DNA from: JAIVGZ01 sp964552205
GTDB lineage: Bacteria; Pseudomonadota; Gammaproteobacteria; Natronospirales; JAIVGZ01
Direction: 5' to 3'
DNA: 64,000 bases
Assembly (NCBI GenBank): GCA_964552205.1
Contig: CAZKFT010000007.1
Coordinates: 1 to 64,000, forward strand
Numbering within the stretch: the first letter of the stretch is position 1; each line of letters opens with the position of its first letter. Shown piece by piece: positions 9,164 through 18,353 of this stretch. The notes beneath the pieces were generated by a model. The model made no database searches, had not been told where the DNA came from, and worked only from the letters and a program-made list of their open reading frames with translations. A program made the position numbers and the translations under genes.

Positions 9164-9218
9164 TTTGTCTGTTTTTGTTTGAATAAAACCTTATAAAGTG
9201 CGCATCAAGGTTTATTTC

Positions 9219-9563
9219 TCAGACTCGTAAAACAGTAAAACATCGTTGACAGATTGGACAATGGTCCCCACCTATCAATTCCTTTTTCACATAAGTGTAT
9301 TTTTTGCAGTTTTTCCAGCACAATTGTCGTTTTTCTTGTTCCATTTTGGTTTTTAATAAAGTGGCATTCATATCGTAAAGCTTTTTGTTTCCGCAATAGA
9401 TTTCAACTGCATGCACCTCTTGTCGAAGCAGCCAGTCTTCTGCCTCTTCAATGGCATCGTAGAGATACTTGCTTTTTACAAGGTATCTCCTTTCAAATTC
9501 TCCATGCTCGTTTTCCCCTTGCAAATAGAAATTACTTTCTTCCATTGTGGAATAATACATCAT
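9219..9563 (-). CDS. Small zinc-ribbon-like protein, 114 aa
   Basis: An alpha/beta N-terminal half is followed by CWKNC and, 20-odd residues later, CPICQRC, a possible treble-clef or zinc-ribbon site at the C-terminus. An alternative start is Met7 (9545). No family named. It lies in a run of minus-strand genes. Confidence 0.6.
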   Translation of the reverse strand: MMYYSTMEESNFYLQGENEHGEFERRYLVKSKYLYDAIEEAEDWLLRQEVHAVEIYCGNKKLYDMNATLLKTKMEQEKRQLCWKNCKKYTYVKKELIGGDHCPICQRCFTVLRV

Positions 9564-9664
9564 TATTCTCTGTTATGTTCAGAATGACAAATGCGCTAAA
9601 CAAAACACTTTGTTTCGTTACAACACACAACTATGGCTTTCCAATCTGTAACATTGTATTTACA

Positions 9665-10024
9665 TCACATATCGACAATAGAACAAATTTCGGTAGGTGA
9701 GCATCGTTGTAGACTTTTTTCAAATGTGTTGGCATACAGCGACATTCCATTGTTGTAAAGATCCAAGGGATATCTTGTTGGTCCTAATTTCATTGCCCTT
9801 TCAAGAAAATATTGAAATATTTCTTCTTCGGTCTTGTTTTCAAAGAGGAGATATTTTTTGCAAAAGGAATCCATCGCCGAGACTTGTTCGTCTTTTGATA
9901 CTGGGGTATTCATCAAAGACATGGTGTTTTGAAGGTCGCTGAAAAAAACTCGAAGATTTAGATCAGAAAAATCTTTGATAGGACATCGCTGTTCTGAGGA
10001 TTTTAAATAGAGATACACAGTCAT
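9665..10024 (-). CDS. Unrecognised protein, 119 aa
   Basis: Mostly helical and soluble, with no motif recognised. It starts about 55 bp from the promoter palindrome at 10073-10091, which it shares with the divergent gene at 10151. An ATATAATATG stretch lies immediately upstream of its ATG. Confidence 0.6.
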   Translation of the reverse strand: MTVYLYLKSSEQRCPIKDFSDLNLRVFFSDLQNTMSLMNTPVSKDEQVSAMDSFCKKYLLFENKTEEEIFQYFLERAMKLGPTRYPLDLYNNGMSLYANTFEKSLQRCSPTEICSIVDM

Positions 10025-10072
10025 GTTTATATAATATGAAAAAGTTGCGTTTTTCAGGTGCGCGTTATAACT

Positions 10073-10091
10073 CGGTCATGATTAGGTCGTG
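10073..10091. promoter_or_regulatory. Palindromic promoter element copy 2
   Basis: CGGTCATGATTAGGTCGTG lies between divergent genes (start 10024 minus, start 10118 or 10151 plus). It is a diverged copy that keeps GGTCATGA and GGTCGTGA. Confidence 0.55.
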
Positions 10092-10150
10092 AATTTTTTT
10101 GGAGGGTTGGGTTCCGATTGATGTTCTATAGTTCTTCCCGTCATTTCAAA

Positions 10151-11227
10151 ATGCATTTTTCATATCATCGAGAGAGATGGGAGGCAGGTTTTGTTCGTTT
10201 TCGATTTATCAACTCGAAATCTCCCAAAAATGGTGAAGGTGAAGAATGGTCGAAAGATTTTGTTGAGCTCCTCTGCTCTGAAATCAATCGTGATATGGAG
10301 TTTGATATCGAAATTGATTCGATTTCAACTGTAATGATTCATCTTATCTCCAATTTCCCAAAAGATCCTGAATCTTTATTGCCATTTGTTCTGAATGAAA
10401 CTCAATATTATCACATTTTTTGCTTTAGAAAAGAAACGATGGACATCCTGGTAAAATCTATCAATCTAGACGTTCCCAAACCAACGGTATCTCGTCGTTT
10501 TTTTAATTCTGACTATTTTCAGTCTTTTCGCCCTACCAATTTCTTTCATCTTCTTGTGTTAATGTATTTGGGACCTACTTTGAACCGCAAAAAAATTCCC
10601 TTTGAAGATCTTCTCCGCTTGACACCTCGGGAAAGAGAACGAGTCAAAACAGTTTACAATCAATTTTATTATCTACTGAAGGCTAGATTTCCAGCAGCAC
10701 TAGAATCATTTCTTCCCGATTTCACAAGATTGCTCCCTCTCGTGTATCCTCCTGTAAAATTTGGGCATAACTTTATCACGCTTGGTATGGGTCTCATCAA
10801 AGTTCTTGTGGATAATTTCAAGGAGGAACATATTTTGTTGTTTTATCAAGATCATCCTTATTTGGTTCCTCGGCGTAAAATCTCGAGCGACGAAATCCGA
10901 ATTCTTCAATCCATCTCAGAAATTGAGAATTTAAAAAAGATCTACTTCTTTTTAGATCATGAACTTGTCCTCTCTCTACCCGAAACTTATACTTCACAAG
11001 ATTTTTATTATTGTTACTGTGGAAAATGGGAAAAATATCGTTTGGGGTCAATCCAACAAATTCCTTTGGGATTGGAATGCACCATCTATTGTATTCCAGA
11101 TCCGCAAGACTTTGCTTCACTTTTAACAAACAAGAGAAAACAACCTGATCTACCCATCCCATCTGAACAACCCAAACCAAAAACCAAAACATTAATAACC
11201 TCATCACAAATTACTGAGAATACATAA
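10151..11227 (+). CDS. Unrecognised protein, 358 aa
   Basis: An alpha/beta soluble protein with a proline/lysine tail and no motif I can name. There are two candidate starts. ATG 10118 is only 27 bp from the upstream palindrome; ATG 10151 (MHFSYHRERW) gives a spacing of about 60 bp, as in better-defined cases, so I chose it. The stop is followed by AAAACATATCG and a TTTATT belonging to the convergent gene at 11288. Confidence 0.65.
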   Translation: MHFSYHRERWEAGFVRFRFINSKSPKNGEGEEWSKDFVELLCSEINRDMEFDIEIDSISTVMIHLISNFPKDPESLLPFVLNETQYYHIFCFRKETMDILVKSINLDVPKPTVSRRFFNSDYFQSFRPTNFFHLLVLMYLGPTLNRKKIPFEDLLRLTPRERERVKTVYNQFYYLLKARFPAALESFLPDFTRLLPLVYPPVKFGHNFITLGMGLIKVLVDNFKEEHILLFYQDHPYLVPRRKISSDEIRILQSISEIENLKKIYFFLDHELVLSLPETYTSQDFYYCYCGKWEKYRLGSIQQIPLGLECTIYCIPDPQDFASLLTNKRKQPDLPIPSEQPKPKTKTLITSSQITENT

Positions 11228-11287
11228 AACATATCGACATCTCGTTGTCTTTTCCAACATCTCAAAATCAATCATTTATTCAACTTG

Positions 11288-11902
11288 TCAAAATGCGACA
11301 GTTACACCAGAAGAAGCAAGAATCTCAAACTTGTGCAATAGATGTTGAGATGTAAGGTTTGAATCGCAAGAATCCAGAACGATATTAGAACTTTTCAATT
11401 CTTGATAGATATCCTTGTGATTGTAATACAAATAGTGTAACGCTTTTGTTCGAGTTGGTCCCGAACTAAGATCATCAAGGACACTGGCCTCGGAAGAAGG
11501 CAGGCTCGCTGAGACACAGTATTGATTATCATTGATCCGAACCATGTCAACGCAAAACCCTTTTGGCTTTAGGTAGTAACGACGGAATAAAAAGGAAAAT
11601 TTTGTTTCCAGTTTCAATGGGTCGCAGAACTGTTGAAAGGTGTCGTCGTCAAAAATATGGTCTTTCAAGTGTAACATCGTGCAATTTGATTCGCTTTCAC
11701 TTTTTATGACTTGGCGGATCCGATATAGATAGGGCTCGTCTTCATCTTCAGATTTTCGCCTGCTGATCCAAATATTCTGTTTCATCCACGAGTTTGACTC
11801 ATCGTCATAGAATGTGTCTTCAAAATCTTTTGCATTATAAGGAAAACCATTGATCACACTTGAAGGATCTTTCAGAGAAATGTAAATTTTGTCCCAATTC
11901 AT
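11288..11902 (-). CDS. Unrecognised protein, 204 aa
   Basis: Acidic N-terminal half. The middle (FSFLFRRYYLKPKGFCVDMV) looks like paired beta strands, and the C-terminus is helical. No confident family. An AATAAA follows the TGA stop on the minus strand. It heads a run of four minus-strand genes of unknown function (11288-13301). Confidence 0.6.
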   Translation of the reverse strand: MNWDKIYISLKDPSSVINGFPYNAKDFEDTFYDDESNSWMKQNIWISRRKSEDEDEPYLYRIRQVIKSESESNCTMLHLKDHIFDDDTFQQFCDPLKLETKFSFLFRRYYLKPKGFCVDMVRINDNQYCVSASLPSSEASVLDDLSSGPTRTKALHYLYYNHKDIYQELKSSNIVLDSCDSNLTSQHLLHKFEILASSGVTVAF

Positions 11903-11982
11903 CTCGTCAGACTTTTTTTTGATCTTTTTAATTGTGCAAGATTTTTCTCAAAGATCTGTTCCTCAATATTGATAAATGGTAT

Positions 11983-12510
11983 TTATTGCTTTTCATCTAG
12001 ATGACGACAGTCAAAGGAATAGTCGCCTTTGTACCATTCTTGTTCTCCATATTTCAATTCGGACAAACAGCGTTCGCAATTCACAAACGTTTTCAACTCT
12101 TCTAGAGAATGGTCTTCTCCATAACTGTGAGAGGCCATATACCCACCATCTGCATGTGCGACCAAAAGGTCCACTTCTCGTTTTGTCAAAGAAACGCTTC
12201 CCAATTCCCAACTAGATCTTCCACCAAAATCAAGCTTTTCCAATAACGATTCAAATTCCTCTTTGGTTTCTTTTTCGTACCCGCAATAAAAATGCCAGGT
12301 TTCTCCTTCCCAGTCATTTTTCTCGATAAGTTCGAAATACAACAAATTGTGTTTTGATTCTTCCACTTCTTCAATGATTTCATTAATAGTGTCCACATAT
12401 TCTTTCCATTTCTTTAGTTCATTCTCGTCTTCTTTTAAGAGATCGGCACTTGGCAACACAAATGAAATTTCTTTCTCATCCTGCGAAATCTTTCTCTTTT
12501 TATTTTCCAT
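11983..12510 (-). CDS. Unrecognised acidic protein, 175 aa
   Basis: Start chosen at Met9 of the open frame (MENKKRKISQDEKE), giving a lysine-rich N-terminus; 12534 is the alternative. A coiled-coil segment is followed by a globular part with C-x2-C (NCERCLSEL) and a later Cys-x-His (DCRHLD), a possible metal site. No family recognised. Confidence 0.6.
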   Translation of the reverse strand: MENKKRKISQDEKEISFVLPSADLLKEDENELKKWKEYVDTINEIIEEVEESKHNLLYFELIEKNDWEGETWHFYCGYEKETKEEFESLLEKLDFGGRSSWELGSVSLTKREVDLLVAHADGGYMASHSYGEDHSLEELKTFVNCERCLSELKYGEQEWYKGDYSFDCRHLDEKQ

Positions 12511-12565
12511 GTTTTGTAACTGATCATCCAACAATCCAACTAAAAGCGCTTGTTATTGTAATTGT

Positions 12566-12943
12566 TTATTTTTCATTCCTCATTCTTCGAGCAAGCTCTA
12601 CATTCAAATCATATGCAAGATGTTCAATTCGATCCATATGCAAAGGAGTTTTTGCTGCAAGAGAGTCCAGGTCCCAAGTGAACATTGTAAAGATTTCTTC
12701 TTTTTCTAGCTCTGAAAAATCTTTTATCAAGAGTCGATAATAATCATATACTTCTTCTTGTTTTAAAAAGAACAGTAGTTTCGGAATGTCCTCTGAGGAA
12801 AAATACTGTTCAAGGTCTTCCTCAAAATACGTAAGAATAAAGCTCTCGAGTTTTTGTTTTGGTTTTATATTCTTACTCTCGAGCCATTTATCTTGAGACT
12901 CAGGAGACCAGCCTTTCCATTTGAGATTATAAGACTTTTTCAT
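12566..12943 (-). CDS. Unrecognised helical protein, 125 aa
   Basis: The open frame extends to 13180 but would overlap the next gene (12972-13301). ATG 12943 (MKKSYNLKWKGW) fits the gap and a normal spacer. The protein is helical and charged, with no motif recognised. TTTATT at the 3' side supplies AATAAA on the minus strand. Confidence 0.6.
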   Translation of the reverse strand: MKKSYNLKWKGWSPESQDKWLESKNIKPKQKLESFILTYFEEDLEQYFSSEDIPKLLFFLKQEEVYDYYRLLIKDFSELEKEEIFTMFTWDLDSLAAKTPLHMDRIEHLAYDLNVELARRMRNEK

Positions 12944-12971
12944 CTTTTCTAAACAAAAAAGAAAGAAACAT

Positions 12972-13301
12972 TTATTGGTGTTGTTCCCATAATTCTTGCA
13001 GGGCAGCAAAGTCCGGTTTGCAGTCACGAGCAAGCTTGGTGTCAAAGCCTTCCTCTTCCATGAAATTGAATAGAGCCACATGTTCATATCTCCATATATC
13101 TGTCTCTGCTTTCTCTTGAAACATAAAGGGGGTTTCCAGCTGTCCAATGGTGACTCGCATGCACTCTTCCAAGTGAGCATACATCTTTATCAACCTTTTG
13201 ATGCGCTCCTTGTGTTTGTTCAGATGCTCCTCACTGATGGTGGGAAATGCTTTCTGGACCAACAAAGTATAGCTGCTAGCTTTTTTCAGTTTCTTGGGCA
13301 T
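12972..13301 (-). CDS. Unrecognised helical protein, 109 aa
   Basis: A basic N-terminus (MPKKLKKASS) and amphipathic helices throughout. No motif recognised. AATAAA overlaps the gene end on the minus strand. Confidence 0.6.
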   Translation of the reverse strand: MPKKLKKASSYTLLVQKAFPTISEEHLNKHKERIKRLIKMYAHLEECMRVTIGQLETPFMFQEKAETDIWRYEHVALFNFMEEEGFDTKLARDCKPDFAALQELWEQHQ

Positions 13302-13354
13302 TTTTTAAGGATTGGGTTGATAAAAAAGACACAGGGAGCGCTCGACAAGATTTA

Positions 13355-14833
13355 TTATGCATACTTTTCGAGGATCATCGCGAGAAGTGATAAAATAACA
13401 ATATTTTTGGGGATTGATGTGCTCAAATAGTTATTGATGATTTCTGCAGCACAGGTTTTTGTTGTTGGATGAATTTGGTAGAGTGTAAAGCCATGAGTTT
13501 TGGCACAAGAGCAGAGATCCTCGATAAATGTAGTGAACAATGGAAACTTGACAATCATCATTTGGAAATCGTTGATGGTTGAAGAAAATCGAATAAAAAA
13601 GTCGGCAATAACACAAAAAGGATTTGCTTGGGCTTTTGCAAGATCAAGGTTGCATGATTGGGCATATTTCTCGTTAAAGATCTGCATGAGAGGATTCAAA
13701 AGCAGACCATACAATAATTCCCAACGAACTTCGTTCAAAAAAGTTTCCATAAACCCTATCTGTTCCACCATGTGTTCGTCCTTTTTTAAATCGCCCATTT
13801 GTTTGACCCAGCGATGCAAAGCAAACTCGAATGCCAAATCAATACAATTCTTGCCATTCTTTTGATAGGATAAATCTTCTTTGTACTTGCTAAGCAAACA
13901 TTCAACAATGTCGTAGCTAAAGGCATGGTTTGCATTGGAGAGAAAGTCGGACAAAAGTTTTCCTCTTGGAAAAGGTTTTACAATATGTGGTTGCATCCTT
14001 TCAAGAATAGTAGAGACCTGGCTATTGTGAAACAAATCACTAGCCTCAAAGAGAATTTGAAAGAAATTAAAAGGATAATTCAAGGGTTGTTTGGTTGCTG
14101 GATGAACGCCCATTGCATAAGATATTGCAACATCGCTTACGATTTCTGTGGATATCACGCTGCGATGGTTGTGTTTCGAATGGATGATCTCGGTGAAAAA
14201 GCGATAGATGGGAAAGTTGGTCACTTGAAATTCTGGTTTGTGGATGGTACTTTGGTCCGAAAAACTGACGTAGAGGAGAGGATGAAAAACAGCCAATTTC
14301 TCAAAGAATTGGAGAACTACACTCTCAATGTCGTATTGACGACAGGCGTGAATACTAATGCTTTTGAGAGAGGGAAAAGAATCTGGAATATCAAGAACTT
14401 TGTCCAATATTTTCTTCATGGAAGAGAAAATTTCCGAATGGTTAAATACAACACTTTGCATTTTGGTTCCAAAGTACAACACCAAGTTTTCGACCAGAGG
14501 AAAATGTTTGAGAATTGGTAAAAATTCCACAGGATGCTTCATATCATTCGCTTTATATACAAAGATTTTGAGACAGAGTGTGTTGACAGAGGGATGGTCA
14601 ACCCAATGGTTTATGAAATTTTTCGTTTTGTGAAGGTCGACCAGAACAACGCGTTTAGAAAGTTGCATATGATCAGTTTGAAAAACAGGTCGACAGATGG
14701 AGAGGACAGAAGAAACATATTCATGTTGGGCAGCCAAGTTCCAAAAGAAGCGACAAGTGTGACCAAGGTTGTTTTGATCTTCTGGCGAGAGATACTTGAA
14801 AACTTCAACCCAAAAATCACGACAAGAAGACAT
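13355..14833 (-). CDS. F-box protein, 492 aa
   Basis: Residues 5-40 (FWVEVFKYLSPEDQNNLGHTC) followed by RFFWNLA fit the F-box consensus (hydrophobic helix, LSPEDQ turn, CRFF). The long remainder has irregular leucine-rich features and no catalytic motif, as expected for a substrate receptor of a Cullin-RING ligase. The family is common in amoeba-infecting giant viruses. The target is unknown. Confidence 0.75.
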   Translation of the reverse strand: MSSCRDFWVEVFKYLSPEDQNNLGHTCRFFWNLAAQHEYVSSVLSICRPVFQTDHMQLSKRVVLVDLHKTKNFINHWVDHPSVNTLCLKIFVYKANDMKHPVEFLPILKHFPLVENLVLYFGTKMQSVVFNHSEIFSSMKKILDKVLDIPDSFPSLKSISIHACRQYDIESVVLQFFEKLAVFHPLLYVSFSDQSTIHKPEFQVTNFPIYRFFTEIIHSKHNHRSVISTEIVSDVAISYAMGVHPATKQPLNYPFNFFQILFEASDLFHNSQVSTILERMQPHIVKPFPRGKLLSDFLSNANHAFSYDIVECLLSKYKEDLSYQKNGKNCIDLAFEFALHRWVKQMGDLKKDEHMVEQIGFMETFLNEVRWELLYGLLLNPLMQIFNEKYAQSCNLDLAKAQANPFCVIADFFIRFSSTINDFQMMIVKFPLFTTFIEDLCSCAKTHGFTLYQIHPTTKTCAAEIINNYLSTSIPKNIVILSLLAMILEKYA

Positions 14834-14947
14834 CTTTATCAGGATTTTTTATATTTGAAAATTGATTCGCGCACCAGGTAAAACAACACATGGAAACAAC
14901 TTTTGTATTAAATTTTGGATAGAAATGAACAAATGCAAGCAACCATA

Positions 14948-15535
14948 TTATTGTGATTGTTCCTTTTTTCGTTTGGCAATCAGATAAGAGACTTGAAGAG
15001 AAACATGGTCGCTGGCCGATTCGGCAGTTCTCATGTCATTGCTATGAAGATTTTCATAGATCATAAGATCAGGCTTATTTCCTGCTGCAGCCATTCTCTT
15101 GATCTCATTCAGAACTTCTTGACGCACCTCTTTTACGTTGGTGCTCGTGGGATCTGTGATTGGCAGATTTTTCACCTCTTCCTTGAGTTGTTCGAAAAGA
15201 GCTAGACTTTTTCTCTTCCTTTCCTTTTTTTCTTCCTGGATTTCCTTGTGGCGTTCTAAAGACTTTTCAAATCGTCGAAGTTGTTTAGCGGCATTGGCCG
15301 CACGTTTTTTGAGGTCTGATACATGTTCTTCCAAGCAATCAAGGCATAATTTTTGACTTTCTGAGGGATTTGATTCATTCACCACGAAATTCCCGAGATT
15401 CCATGAGCAAGAATGACAAAAGACTTTTTGACACGTTGATTTTTCGCATCTCGTAGAGGTTTTTGTGATTTGTTCTCGACAGGAATGACATTCGCTGTCT
15501 TGGAGATCTTGCAAGTTAGAAGTGATAAAAGGCAT
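14948..15535 (-). CDS. Zinc-binding coiled-coil protein, 195 aa
   Basis: The N-terminus carries CHSC, RCEKSTCQKVFCHSCSW and CLDC, an eight-ligand pattern like FYVE/RING-type double zinc sites. A long charged coiled coil follows (about residues 80-140). The start is Met28 of the open frame (MPFITSNLQDL), because the extra N-terminus would run into the promoter element at 15588-15646. Divergent from the RING gene at 15706. Confidence 0.65.
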   Translation of the reverse strand: MPFITSNLQDLQDSECHSCREQITKTSTRCEKSTCQKVFCHSCSWNLGNFVVNESNPSESQKLCLDCLEEHVSDLKKRAANAAKQLRRFEKSLERHKEIQEEKKERKRKSLALFEQLKEEVKNLPITDPTSTNVKEVRQEVLNEIKRMAAAGNKPDLMIYENLHSNDMRTAESASDHVSLQVSYLIAKRKKEQSQ

Positions 15536-15587
15536 TGTGTTAGAATTTAAGCTGAAGAAAATTTTTTTTTGACTGATTTTATAAACT

Positions 15588-15646
15588 AGGTCTTGGCCCG
15601 CTTTTGAGTGAGCCACAAAGTGACCCGGTCATGACCGGGCGGTCAT
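15588..15646. promoter_or_regulatory. Palindromic promoter element copy 3
   Basis: A half element AGGTCTTGGCCCG (15588-15600) and a full copy with the perfect palindrome CCCGGTCATGACCGGG (15624-15639). It lies between the divergent zinc-finger genes starting at 15535 (-) and 15706 (+). Confidence 0.7.
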
Positions 15647-15705
15647 TAATCAAACCCAATTTTTATACACATTTTTGTCAACATTTCCTCCCTTTCTTTT
15701 TAGCC

Positions 15706-16560
15706 ATGGCTTCTTCCATCAATAGAGATACTGTCAAAAGTGAACTTGTTCGCTATAACGCCAAAAACTCGACGAATCAATCTCGCCGCAATCAAAAAAT
15801 CAACTCTTTGAAAAGCCGCCTCGATTCTCTCACCTCTGATATTGACAACCTTCGTGTCACTATTACTTCAAGAACCACTCAATTGCAAAGCAGTGTGAGC
15901 TTGCTTGCCAGAAGCACGGATGAAATTCGCACCAGCAGCAATCTTTCTCACCAATTGACCAAGGAAATGGATTGGTTGCAAAAACTTTTGCGAGAAGAGG
16001 AAACGATCTATTCTCAACTCTGGAATGCCCTCAAGCCTCGCTCTGAAAAAAGCAGCACTCAACGAAGAAGCAGCAGCTCTCGCTCCAACAGACAAGAAAA
16101 CAATCCAGTTCCGACCTCCTATCGACCTGCTTCTCCCGCTTACGTTCCTCCTGCCTCCCCAGCCTATCGACCCAGATCTCCTGCGTATGCCCCTACTTCG
16201 CCTGCTTATGCACGTTCACCCTCTCCCGTTTCGGGGTCTAGTTCTTTTACACCTGAGCACGAGTCTCTTTGGGAGAATTATCCACGCTCCCCTTCTCCGA
16301 CTTATGACGAGTGGTATTTTTATACACCGGTTTCACCGATTGGCTTTGTGGAGTCCCCGCCTCGAAACTTGGTGATGCCAAAGCCCGAGAAGAAAGAAGA
16401 AATCCCTGACGACTTGGCGTGCGGAGCCTGCTACGATGCCTATTCTTCTGTCTTTTATGTGTGCGGCCACAAGTTCTTTTGCGAACCCTGCAATGAACAT
16501 TACATGCAAACCAAACCAAAGGTCTGCCCGATCTGCCGCACCCCTTTGGACTATTATTAA
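15706..16560 (+). CDS. RING-finger protein with CTD-like SPAY repeats, 284 aa
   Basis: The start is ATG 15706 (MASSINRDTVK), because the upstream frame crosses the promoter palindrome. Residues 25-110 form a coiled coil. Residues about 138-172 hold repeats RPASPAY, PPASPAY, RPRSPAY and APTSPAY, close to the YSPTSPS heptad of the RNA polymerase II largest subunit. The C-terminus is a C3HC4 RING (CGAC...CGHKFFC-EPC...CPIC). It is a likely E3 ubiquitin ligase; mimicry of the polymerase tail is inference. Confidence 0.8.
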   Translation: MASSINRDTVKSELVRYNAKNSTNQSRRNQKINSLKSRLDSLTSDIDNLRVTITSRTTQLQSSVSLLARSTDEIRTSSNLSHQLTKEMDWLQKLLREEETIYSQLWNALKPRSEKSSTQRRSSSSRSNRQENNPVPTSYRPASPAYVPPASPAYRPRSPAYAPTSPAYARSPSPVSGSSSFTPEHESLWENYPRSPSPTYDEWYFYTPVSPIGFVESPPRNLVMPKPEKKEEIPDDLACGACYDAYSSVFYVCGHKFFCEPCNEHYMQTKPKVCPICRTPLDYY

Positions 16561-16658
16561 TTGGGATTGTTTGAATACAGAGTTTGAATTCAGAATTGAG
16601 GTCAAGGGTCTTTGATTATTCTTGTTGTTACAGTGAAAGAAGACAAATATATTTTCCT

Positions 16659-17744
16659 ATGTTGAGCCTAGATTTATTCCTTTACGAAATACTTTCTCGC
16701 ATCAGAGCAAGGTCAGACTATATCAGCACCATCAAAGCTTTCTGGCCTTGTTTCTCTTTTCTTTCGCGAGAAATACAATATCTCTGCGACCTTTATAAGC
16801 GATACGAATATCTCTTTGTTTCTGGGGATTTTGAAACGATGCGAATATGGGGGTTGAAAAGCCAACGCGAACTTTATTCTTTTGGAGATAGAAAAGAATT
16901 TGAAAGCACGCACAATGTGCTCGTTTCCTGCTCTCCCGATGGTCGATCTGTTGCATGTGCTGGTAAAATAGGAAATCGGGTTTACATCTGGGATGCAGAA
17001 ACCAAAGAATTGAAACACCAAATAATTGAAGTTGCTTCCGACAATTCACATGGCACCTCATCCATCTCTTATTGCCCCCAAGGACACTACCTCGTTTGGT
17101 TAACAACCAGCGGGCAAGTTGTTATCTGGGATTGCAAAAACAACAGCATTTATCACATGATCAATCCAGAGAATGACAACCCATTCAAATCCTTTTGTTA
17201 TCTAATGGATGGCACACATTTGGCTCTGGCTGATAGCCAGCGAATTCGGATATGGAACATCAGAAAAAAATCGATGGTGAGAAAAATCAAAACAAAGAAT
17301 AAAGCACAAATCCTGGCTTCTTCGCCTTGCGGCCAATATTTTGCAGCCGCTTATTATCGAGAAATCGAAATATGGGATATAAAAGCAAACTATCGCATCT
17401 TGGAAAATGTTACCTCCTTATATGTGGGACAGATCACAACTATGACCTTTTCTCCCGATGGACAATACCTTGCATGGGGAAGCAATAATATCAACCTTCC
17501 TCTTCCAATTGTGATCGTTAATACTCGAAATTGGACACCAGAATTTACAATCATGGCTCACAATAATCAAATCAATTCGATCAAATATTCACCGGATGGT
17601 CAAAAACTTGTATCGGCGAGCGAAGACCATACAATCACCATCACACAGGGGTTGGACAAAGATACATTTCATAACTTTATAACTATACCAATAGAATACC
17701 CCTATTCGATCGACTTTTTTCCGGATGCCTTTTTGTACGAATAA
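16659..17744 (+). CDS. F-box-like/WD40 repeat protein, 361 aa
   Basis: The start is ATG 16659 (MLSLDLFLYEIL), aligning with the other family N-termini; the frame extends upstream to 16584. Propeller signatures: VYIWDAE, VVIWDCK, IRIWNIR, IEIWDIK, plus FSPDGQYLAWG and YSPDGQKLVSA. It ends in GAATAAA and converges closely (2 bp) on the gene at 17747. Confidence 0.85.
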   Translation: MLSLDLFLYEILSRIRARSDYISTIKAFWPCFSFLSREIQYLCDLYKRYEYLFVSGDFETMRIWGLKSQRELYSFGDRKEFESTHNVLVSCSPDGRSVACAGKIGNRVYIWDAETKELKHQIIEVASDNSHGTSSISYCPQGHYLVWLTTSGQVVIWDCKNNSIYHMINPENDNPFKSFCYLMDGTHLALADSQRIRIWNIRKKSMVRKIKTKNKAQILASSPCGQYFAAAYYREIEIWDIKANYRILENVTSLYVGQITTMTFSPDGQYLAWGSNNINLPLPIVIVNTRNWTPEFTIMAHNNQINSIKYSPDGQKLVSASEDHTITITQGLDKDTFHNFITIPIEYPYSIDFFPDAFLYE

Positions 17745-17746
17745 AT

Positions 17747-18274
17747 CTATTCTTCAGGATCTTCTCTGTAGATAAAGTCCTCGTTCGAGGGATAAAAGGG
17801 CAGCCAAACTCTTTGACCAAAACCAATGCATTCAGTGTTGAAATATCTGGTCGAGACCAATCGGATAAAACACTTGGCCAGGCCATCCAATAGACTGTCT
17901 TCGTTGATAGCAGTGACTTCAATACATTTTGCCTGTTCCATACCTGGGTCGTTCTTGGTGGCATATTCGCTATCCCAGTTGATGAGAAACCCTTTCTTGT
18001 TAAAGGTCGTGGGCCTGTAATAGTTTGACTCCAGACAGGCGTGAATCACACATTCATCGGCAGAAGGGCAGCCAAAGTCTACATTGTATTCAATCGACAA
18101 AGGTTCATAGTCGCGTCTGCTGAAACTGTAACGATAGCAATAAAGTTCAATCTTTCCAAATGGACATTCGTACAATATCGTATTGGATTCATGTCGGTAT
18201 TGGCTTTGAGGCAGATACTTGGCAAATGTTTCCAAGGAAAGCCCCCCACAAACAGACACTCGAAGATAGGTCAT
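17747..18274 (-). CDS. Unrecognised protein, 175 aa
   Basis: A mixed alpha/beta soluble protein with several cysteines that form no obvious zinc pattern. No family recognised. It lies between two WD40 genes and is divergent from the one at 18354. An acidic C-terminus (YREDPEE) ends at the stop. Confidence 0.6.
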   Translation of the reverse strand: MTYLRVSVCGGLSLETFAKYLPQSQYRHESNTILYECPFGKIELYCYRYSFSRRDYEPLSIEYNVDFGCPSADECVIHACLESNYYRPTTFNKKGFLINWDSEYATKNDPGMEQAKCIEVTAINEDSLLDGLAKCFIRLVSTRYFNTECIGFGQRVWLPFYPSNEDFIYREDPEE

Positions 18275-18353
18275 TTTGTCAAGTGTTTAGGATTCAATCC
18301 TCCAACTCTATTCTCGCGCACTTGAAAAGGTGATATCCAGTTGAAATCAAACT

